NCBI GenBank assembly: GCA_024449915.1
Contig: JAMZAV010000636.1
Location: 558,001 to 622,000 of the forward strand
DNA length: 64,000 nucleotides
DNA from: Sweltsa coloradensis
Lineage: Eukaryota > Arthropoda > Insecta > Plecoptera > Chloroperlidae
Direction: 5' to 3'
The notes under the pieces were generated by a model. The model ran no database searches and was not told where the DNA came from. It saw only the letters and a list, made by a program, of their open reading frames with translations. A program made the translations under genes and the position numbers. This document shows, piece after piece, positions 9,830 to 20,500 of this stretch (positions are counted from its first letter, which is position 1; each line of letters begins with the position of its first letter).

Positions 9830-12800
9830 GTAAGCCTTGCACTCTCTGATGCTGCTTGCTCTCTCTGCTCTGCATCTGCTCAGGAGCTACAGCCACCTGA
9901 TGGGCCCGACCGGTAAGCCCTGCACTCTCTGATGCTGCTTGCGCTCTCTGCTCTGCATCTGCTCAGGAGCTACAGCCACCTGATGGGCCCGACCGGTAAG
10001 CCTTGCACTCTTTGCTTCTGCTCTTACAGGTGGTGTTGAACGATATTGCATATAAAAACACACTCATTTCTTTAAACAATTGAGTTCTGAGTTCATTATT
10101 TTTATTTTTAGTGTTTTTATATATTTATGCGAATTTGTTATGTAATTCCGATAACTATTCATTTTGTCAAAGTTAGTATAGGCCTATTCCGAATGTGATA
10201 GTATGTTTTAACTTTTTTTGAGTCCACATAATAGTTAAATCTATTGCAAACTAGCTTACCCGTCGCGCGTTGCTGCGACGTATGCGGGAACCCTGACGGT
10301 GTCGAAGTCAATTCATTGGTGAGTCCTCTTTGCAGGCACCGATCACCACGTGGTGGAGTAACAACAAAATGGATAGCATAGAAACCTTTCCCGTCAAAAA
10401 ATACATCTATGTGCCAAGTTTCATGGAGATCGGAAGAATGGTGTAGTGTATATATGAAAACGAATGTATACCTGCAGCACATCACCACGTGGAGAGTTTA
10501 CAACAAATATAATAGAACTCCCATGAAAAATACAATATGTGCAAGTTTCATGAGATCGAATGAATGGTGTAGTAATGCAAGGACAAACATACATACATAC
10601 ATTCGTTTTTATATATATAAATAGATAGATGTACATATCGATCTGTGTTGTACATATAATTAGGATGCACGACGATGTCTATTAGTTCAGTCGCAATTCC
10701 GATTTTTTCTGGTGTCGAATTCTGATCGTTTCAAAATGGCAAAATAGTGCCAATGATAACGGTCGATACTATGATAATGATACAATCATAATTCCGGCCA
10801 CAAGACATCCCCGTTGAAGGTATTTCCCAAATTGTTTCTCTCTCGTGGTGAATCCTGTGGTTGAGTAAAATATTAGCTATAAACCCGCGTTCTAAAAATA
10901 GCCAGGGAAGTGCACATGAACTGAGCAACTAGAAGCATTGATTTACTTCTGCTCGCGAGTGTAGGCCCTTTATTCTCTCTCAACTATTCTCACACTCTTC
11001 CTTTAGTTTGTGTCCTGAGAAGGTTAAGTTGGCCTGGGACAATTTGACAATGAAAATATGTTTAAGAGGCTTGGGTTTAGAACGTTCAGCGTCGTGTCGA
11101 GAGATTTCCAATTAGATGCAGTTAAATCAGCTTAGTTAAGTTGGGACTTCGATAATTCTCGTTCTCCTGCGAGTCCATGATGTTCATTCAAATGGGGCGA
11201 TGTTTGCATAATTAATAAATATTAATCAATCTACTAGGAAGCTTCTCAAACGCATTTTCAGGCGCGTTGTTGGATGAGCGTAATTGGTGCATTGAGCTGC
11301 CATGTGTTCATAAGAAATAATTTTTCGATTGCACTCAAATTTCATAGGAAGAAATTAATTCATAAAATTAAGGTTCTGTGAAAAAATCATAACAATCGTT
11401 CAAGCATGTAGGTGTTATAAGTCGAAGAATTTTTTTTAAAATCGGGAAAAAATCATAAAATTGCGTTTTTCATGAGAAATATTTTTTTTTGTTTGCGCTC
11501 AAATTTCACACGAATATATTAATTCATAAAATTAAGGTTCTGTGAAAAAATCATTACAATCTGATAAAGCATGTAGGTGTTATAAGTCGAATTTAAAAAA
11601 AATCGAAAAACATCGTAAAATTGCGATTTTCATGAGAAATAATTTTTCGATTGCGCTCAAAAACGTGGCAGTTCTAAATTTAAAGATTTCTAAGGCCTCG
11701 AGAAAATTTCATCGCAATTGGAGTATCGGTTTGGCCGAAATCGTGTTAACAGACACACAAAAATACAAACAGAAAAAAAGAAAAACATTCCGGATTTTTT
11801 TCTCCGGTTTAGGGAAATAAAATCTCCGCTTCGCTCACTTCGCTCATCCAATTATATTTGACATGAATGAACTTCAAAATTGTGTTAATTTGGAAAAGAT
11901 CTACGATTTGATTTTTCTGGATATTTGATTTTTATATTTTAAATATAAATATACTTGTAAATAATGCCAACTGGAAATGGAATTTATCAACCTACGCTCT
12001 ATAGCGATTTCAGTAAGCAAAGTTTCATTTAAGACGTTGTAATGTTATAGTTATATCATACATTTAATACCATAGTTTAACGAAGTGAATGTGAAACATG
12101 GACGGGTGGGGGTAGCGTTATCACGAAACAAATATTTTAAATTCAATATTTTTAACCGTTTGTAACTCTGTATCCTAGTATTTTTCGTTTTGGCGAAAAC
12201 CAGGTACCCGGCACCTCCACCAAAATACTGTTTTGATATTTTTATTCTTTAAATTGTCGTCCTACTGTTTTGTTTTACATTCTTTCCAAACGTTTGAACA
12301 CGAAACAGTACGATATTATTTTGTGACTTCTCAGATTCATTTATTATTAAAACTCCAATCTTGTGTAAAACCACATAGCAAACGAACCTTCTGGCTTACT
12401 CATCAACTATAAACGTTTATTTGCGTGGACATGACTACAATATCCAACATATAATTTAACTCGACACGAGAAAACACAACTCTAAATTAAAACTTCCTCG
12501 AGTAATATAAACGCTAACTTTGATCACTAAAGCATCCGTATCTTGCACGATTATGAGAAACATGCCCGAATGCCGTGACCGAAGACCGAAGACAGCACAC
12601 GATATAATGTGTGTCTCCGACCCCAAACTAGCCACGCAAATGGCGTCACATTATTGCATGCGTTCGGTGATTAAAACGTGCTATGGGAAAGTACATTCTG
12701 CCAGTTTACATTAAGCTCAATAATTAATAACGAACATTGACACACAGTAATTATATTAAGCCCAAAAAATGCATACAATTCGACTCGTATTCATTTAGTA

Positions 12801-15800
12801 ATAAGCATGTACTGTTGTAAGCTGCGACATATGAAATGATGCGTGTCCGTAAGAATAATAATACGTTGTTTGCTATTAGTTATAATAAGAATTGTTTAAC
12901 AAATTTGCACACGTTAATATACTGAAGAGCAAAGAAAGAGGCGTACTATCCGTATAACAATAAGCAAACACGCCATACAATGGCGCATCATAATTATGGT
13001 GGTATTATGGTGTCAGAAAACACAGTGCCAACTGCCAAATAATGGTAATAATAAATAATCAAATTGCCACTTAAACGTTTGGTTCCTCAGAAGATTGGGG
13101 ATACTTGTTATAGTTATTCTAAATTGATGTTGTCTCAAAAGTCGGTAAAATGTTTGTGATCTATGAAAAAAACGAAAGTTTTTGGGTAATAATCAATTAA
13201 CTATATCGTAAAATTGCTCAATATTCGTTTAAAATTGAAATTGTCGATTGACAGTGGGATTGTTATTTGCTTTGCTAGACCCACTTTATTTGGGAACAGA
13301 TAAGAACAGAACAAAACGTTTTTAATAGTGTATAAAGCTCACATTAATTGACTCCCATCCCGCTACTCCCGCGGTAAAGATTAAGAGGGATCAGACCTTT
13401 CCCATCTTCGTTATTTATCCACCACTTTTAAATTGGGCATACACAAAAATCCGTTTTCCGAAATATGTATAGAACAGTAGCTATATGTATAGTAAGAATT
13501 TGTCATGGTTCTGAGAAGACCAAAGCAAACAAATGCAAAGCAGACACCAACCAGTTCCAACTATTGCGACTGTATTTAGTTATTTACACATTTTTATGGA
13601 CAATCTACGCAAAAAGTGTAAAATTTAAAAACCCAATTTTCTTTATTGTAGCTTAGATTTAACTTTGAATTGGAGTTGACAGATATACTTTGGAAATTGT
13701 ATCTTCAACATCTTTTGATCAATTTCCGTTTGCCAGTATATGAAGCCATTGTTTGTAACAGCGAGCAGAAATAATTGTAAGCGCAAGATATTAATTTATA
13801 TATATATATATTATGTAATTCCCTAGTGAAATACTAAGTCTGAGCTACATTAACAAAAACACACCTTTTCAAATTGTGTAGCTTTTGAGTTAATTACTGT
13901 CCACATCAAAACTCGTAATACAAGGCTCAATAACTGGGGGTCTATTTACTAACTCGTGCGATATTAGTCGATCGACGGCGACAACTCTGTAAATACAATA
14001 ACGCACGTGACAACTTGTTGGTCGACAGTGACAACTTATTAAATAGAACCCCAGGGCCCCGTTTTCATGTACATTTTTATCCCGGTATAAAGCAGAGTTA
14101 GGTGGTATAAGTAAACAGATGGCGGACATTTTAAATTTTGCGTCTATGTGTAAAACGAGAAAAGTTTTCATTACTCTCATAAAACAAATCAGAAACCGTC
14201 TCGGGCCTAGGCCCAGATATAGAAAATTATTCATAATACAACAGTGTAGGCCTAAAAATCGATTAGGCTATAGGACTAGATAAAATTAATACGAACCATA
14301 ACACGTTTGACAAGCCCTTGGCATTACCTAGCAAGCCCTAGGCCTGCACGACCTTGTTTTGACACACATCCCGCACAAATAACTAGTTTTTGATTACTAA
14401 AAGCCTTATGCAGATGAACAATAGTATGATAGTCCTAGGCTATTCCAAAATTTACGGCAATAATACGCCTTTTCTTTTCTTTTAATGATCTCACACAATC
14501 TTCTGTAGTAAGGTTGTGTTCCGCAAAGGCGACCAGAACGACCAGTCTGCGACCAATGGAATTTAAGTAAACACAATTCGCACCAATGACAGATCAGATT
14601 TGCAAGAAACGTATGCGATGCGTTGCTTTTTTTCACTGTTTGGTCGAGACCAAGAAGCCCACATTTTTATTCCGGTCGTGGGCTGGTCTTGAAGAAAGCG
14701 GGGTTATTTCAAATTCTTTCATTGAAAATCATGGAATAATGTCAACTTCCGACAATGTTCCTGTAACTACACATGGGTAGACAATAATTCATTCATTCTT
14801 TCATTCAAATCATTCATTTATTTAGTAAATGATATGATTTATGTAAAAATTTTTAACGAGATATCACAACTTTTCATTAAAACACGGCCTTGTAGATGCA
14901 AGCACCATTTCGGAGCCAAGGCAGTACCCCAACAATCAGACGTTGAGTGAAACAATGAAAATAACAATACCCAGTCGAGCCCAGAATGGTCGACCGGTCG
15001 TCTTTACGGAACACAACCTAATAAATAAAACTGTAAAACAAAAAATGGAGCAAATTTTTAGTGTTTCTTTTGCAAATTCTGCTGATTTACATGGATGGGG
15101 AATGCAGTGGAAAAAAACATTTGTTGTACTTGTTGTTGGATTGAAAATTTCTGATTGGATGAGAGTTGCTCAGACTTAACCAGGCCTTACCTGCCATGTC
15201 CTGCATTATACCGTCCCCTTTTACCACTTATACCCGGGATAGATGTACATGAATCGGGCCCAGGGCTGTAACATTTACTTCACTGGCACGCAAAAAAGTC
15301 AAAGACTATCGCGCTGTTCATGACTAACTTATGCTCAGTTGTCACTTTCGATCGATAAAAAGACCAAAAACGACAAATTATTGTTGTTTTGGGTTAGTTA
15401 ATGTGCCACCTGAAGTACCTATGCATCAACAATAAATAAAGAAAAAAGAGTTGGTCTTCTCAGAATTACTATAAATAATGTTCCAGGCCAGGTTATGCAC
15501 ATTTTGGAAATTCACTCCGCGTGTTGGTTGTCTGGCCCGCCCCGCGTGAAGACGGTGTACGGCCAGACACCGACCGAGGCGTCCTCTCTTACCTAAGCGT
15601 GCGGTGTTGTGTTACCCCACCCCACCTGACCTGTCATCCACACACAAACAGAACAAGACACAAGACAGTGCAAGGAGTAGTTCGCACCGTTACTAACTCG
15701 TTTCGATCAAACTGTGCCTAGTGTAGTGGAGAATGCGCACGCTACATGTGGTGTATACCTCGTACTTGGATGGTTTTGTGTATAATTATAATATTTCACT

Positions 15801-17470
15801 TGAGGTTGGAGGTTACAATGGCTTTTCTGAAAAAAAAAAAAACTATTGGAAAAACGATTGTTTAAAAATAAAATAAGTGTAAACAGCATATTATTTTGTT
15901 GTGTAAACGCACTATTGTTGTATGTATATAGTAATATATGTACAAAACTAGGTCCTTGGGTTAAACCGCGTCGAAATGATGAACCAGTGCAGAGACTGGG
16001 CGTTCACCGACGTTTCGTCTGATCTACGTCAGACATCATCAGGGTGACTGTGACTTCACGAAGGTTAAAGTCACAGTGGCTGGCACGCGCGCGACCGCCT
16101 CCTTATTACTTGAAAAGTGCGGGGCGGCGAGGTTCTATTTAAAATTTGGTGCGGGGCGGCGAGGTCAAATCTAAAACCATGATCTCGTCCCTACTCTATT
16201 GTAGTGAAACCTTTTTACTGAGGCTTCTTGTCATTGGCCCTACTGGGGTTTCTTGTGAATTGTTGGATTTAGCATCTACATCGTTTAGAACAGAAACTTT
16301 TGAGTGTTCCTCAACTGCTAGACTTATCCCCGTAGGGTTCTGATGTTGCACCTCTTTTATCTGATTATATCTATTTGCTACTTGACGAGGCATCAGAATT
16401 GGTTTTCAGGCACGTATATATGTAGGGCCTGTATAAAGAAAAAAAAATAGTTACAAAATCTATCTTTACGGTAAATATCACGCACAGTATTTAGAAAATA
16501 ACTTTTATTCCCAACGTTTAGGAAAACTATAGGAACGATAAGTAAATCGACTGTATATCAAACATATGTACGTCTGCGATGTATCACCCTCGACTGTAAA
16601 GTTCTGCGTCTACAGAGACGCAGAGAGTAATCTATTCGTTGCTGTTCGCTGAACTCCAAGTCGCTTCTGGACGCTGCGTCCGGACGCAGTTTGGAAGCTA
16701 CTCTTGCATACGCACAGCAGCTGTGGATGTTATTTTAATGTGTGCGGAAGGTCTCGGTCTTGTCACCACTCATCCGATTTAACTTACCTAAATGGTTTTG
16801 TCCGAGTTTTTCACTTGGTCAAAAGCGAAGCTTGGAAAATTCCTACCGCACTTCACCTCGTATGTAAATACGACGTACCCCATCACTAGTTATAGCACCG
16901 ACCAAACGGGGCAACCCATCTAATGTCAATTTCTGGACCAAACGCAACAATTAATCGATCGTTCTCACTCTATGTGGAAATTCCTGACATATTCCATTAA
17001 TCTACTACCATCTTCTCACACAATAAATCCAACTATTTTAATGATTAAAACATTGTCATCAGTTATAATATTAGGACTGTGCGGTCAAGTCCTGACAGTC
17101 GAGGTTCTCTGGCTCGGTTCGCGTCGGTTCAGTACTAATGTATACTGCGTGACAAGGAACATCGATTGTTCTGTGAAGACTCCCTTTCATTATGACGTTC
17201 TTCCCAATTAAATCCTACGTGTCCCTGTATTTTTATTGAACGTAAAATTGTATTAAGCTATGAAAAATTGTCCGGACCGGCACCTCCACCACTAATGTAA
17301 ATCCTAGACCCGTACCTCCACCATCCCCCCCTAAAAATATATTTTTGTTACCGAAAAATCGTGTACCTTTTTTGACTATCGCGTAGGAATCCAAACACCT
17401 GGGCCGACCCGAAATGTTGGGTATCCGCACACCGCTAATCATATAATTTTTATTTTTATTTTTATTTATT

Positions 17471-17503
<33 letters not shown>

Positions 17504-20500
17504 GTCGATCCTATTCAGTTATAAAAACTGATTTCACAAAGGAGGACAACTAAATAAATCTAATTACATAGATGCAGAAACAACAATAAACTACATTTTC
17601 GTAAATATTTGAAATAGTAGCATTACAACAACAATGCATTTAACACAACAATTTTCGTAACAAATAAAAATGATATTATATGCATTTAATGAATGAATCA
17701 AATATAAAAAAGGGTGGAGAATGAAAAGAAAAGAAAAGAAAGGGCACTAGGAAGCTTTGCAAACGCTTTTTCAGGCGCGTTGTTGGATGAGCGTAATTTT
17801 TTAAACACGAAAAAAAGCGTAAAATTGAGATTTTCATGAGAAATAATTTTTAGATTACGTTCAAATTTCACACGAATATACTAATTCGTAAAATTAAGGT
17901 TCTGTGAAAAAATCAATTCAATCGGATAACACATGACATGTGCCTACATTGTAGGTGTTATAAGTCGAAGAAATTAAAAAAAAAACGAAAAGAAAATCGT
18001 AAAATTGCGATTATAACGAGAAATAATTTTTTGATTGCGCTCAAATTTCACACGAATATATAAATTCATTAAATTAATGTTCTGTAAAAAATCATTACAA
18101 TTGGATAAAGCATGTAGGCGTTTTAAGCCAAAGAAATATAAAAATTCGGAAAAAATCGTAAAATTGCGATAAGAAATATTTTTCCGATTACGCTCAAATT
18201 TCACACGAATGTAAAAATTCATAAAATTAAGGTTCTGTGAAAAAAATCATTGGAATGGACAAGAATGTACGTGTTATAAGTCGAAGAAAGTTTTTAAAAA
18301 TCGAAAAAAATCGTAAAATTGCGATTTTCATGAGAAATAATTTTTCGATTGCGCTCAAAAACGTGGCAGGTCTAAGTTTAGAGATTTCGAAGGCCTCCAT
18401 GAAATTTCATCGCAATCGGAGTATCGGTTTAGCCGGAATCGTGTTAACAGACAGACAAAAATACAAAAAGAAAAAAGAAAAAAAAAATCCGGATTTTTTT
18501 CTCTAGTGTTGTGAAATGGAATCTTCGCTTCGCTCGCTACGCTCATCCAATTTATGTAGGATGAATGTTACCCGGATTTTAAAATCTAAATTTTTCGATC
18601 GTGCCTAATAATATTTACTTTTGAACATTAAATGATGTTACAAAGCTAGATTGGTCCGAATTTTAATTAAACATCAGGTTGTTTTGATGATTTTACTTTG
18701 AACAGGACATCTACAATCAACCAATGTTATTGCACAAAATTTTCACGGAAATCAGGAATTAATGCAAATTGCCTATTGAAGTCTACCCTAAAAATGCTGA
18801 GAGTGAGCGAAAGAAATAATAACGACTATCGATAATAAAAATATCAACGTCAAAATTCGTTTTACAATAAAAGAGCGAGAACGAAAATATGTCAAGTTTA
18901 ACATTTCTAAAAATTGAGCAACTACTTGTGAAATTATGCCCCCTGTGTTTTCAATGTGAATCTATAGTCTCCATGTCGAGCCAGTCTTTGCTGTTGGGCG
19001 GAGTGACGATCGTTTAGGCAGATTTCCTCGTAACCCTCAATCGTGCACGATAACATGATATTATTGTTTCCAATCATACCGTCGGGGGCGCCACGCATGT
19101 CACAACAAACAGTTGCCATGATTGCATATTAGAGGGACGGTAAATTAGATCCAATTTAATGTTATTTTAGTCGGCCAATTGGAGTTTTATTACAGCTATG
19201 GTGAAAACACGCGACGAGCTCTGGGGCACATCCACGCAGTGAATGGCTAATTAGATGGGTAAACAACGGTGTCCCAATACGTCGCCGGCAATAAACACTC
19301 ATATAGTATGACTCCAGGAACATCCGGCTTGTAAAACCTCATTTAATATGGTTTTAATTTGATTGAAGATATGAGGTGACTCAAAGATTAAGCGGCGTTA
19401 TCAGCTAGTATTGCCTTGCCGGGTTGACAGAGCTGGGCACGAATGAGGCTAATCACTGTCGTATCATCTTCGTGCATGTTTTATTATTCAGTATAGTGTT
19501 CAGAGAGAAATATATTGATATTCATGAAATAGAAGAGGTTTTTTATCTTTTGTATGTGTTTAGATAAGTAATTGTTTCTTAATTATGAAAGAAAAGAGGA
19601 AGTTTTAATATTTCATTGAACGTGTTTGTGGCTAAATTAATGTTAAAGAGAAAGTTTCAATATTTTGAAAGTGTTTAGACAAGTATTTGCAACTCTGAAA
19701 CATTTAACATTCTAAGTTCAGTTTTACTTTTAAACAAACTTTGAATTTGAATTCACTTATCGTAGTTATTGCTACGGTTATTGACGGATATTTCTAAATA
19801 TATATCTGACAAAAGTTATCCTCAAAACGTATGACAATAATATCAGATCATAAGAACATAATGTCTATTTCCGCATATATTTTACAAAATAATTAATTCC
19901 AAAATCATAAACTTATAATGTTTTGTGATATTGTCCTTTATGACTTCCTAGATTTTTGTGATTTTTGTGCATGGTAACGCGTAAGGTACGACGGAGAACA
20001 TATTGAGGTACATCATGCGATACGAGCAATTCTGTAATTCAAGAAGTTACCAGTTGATGAGGCATTATAAAATATTTCTAGGACATTCAACGCTTCTCTC
20101 CCCTCTACCAGTCACCCAAAGATACACTAGGAAGCTTCGTAAACGCTTTTTTTAGTCGCGTTGATGGATGAGCTTTTTAAATAAGTTTTTAGTTTGCGTA
20201 GGATCTCTTTACTTTTGCAAATCCTTTTTGAACGCATTGTAGGTGATTGTTGTCAAGTTTTTATTGTTTCTTGATAATTGTTATTAAATATCTAAAAAAA
20301 CTCATATTAAAACCTTTATTCTATGGATTCTGGCTATCTTTTCCAACTTTTCCTTTCAAAAGGTTCTACATCACCATAACCTTTGTGTCCATATAAAATA
20401 TGAACTTTGTAGCCCCACCCGTTTGGTCAGAATCGCCCCAAATGTCACGAAAATATCGCACTAAAAATCGAAAAAAATCTTAAAATTACCATATTCATGA

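Larger units (their letters stand above)
9771..10030 (+). repeat. 83-bp tandem repeat, three units, each with an exon-like core
   Basis: Units start 83 bp apart (cores at 9801, 9884, 9967). Each holds a pyrimidine tract, an AG acceptor, 29 nt of GC-rich coding-like sequence and a GTAAG donor. Copies differ only by isolated changes in the flanks (such as GCCTTG against GCCCTG), so the amplification is recent or homogenised. Confidence 0.9.

Noticed and set aside
14943..15179. Open frame inside the 1.2-kb GGGCCC-ended element as a possible transposase
   Set aside because: 78 codons with no transposase or Myb-like motif I can recognise; the element looks non-autonomous.
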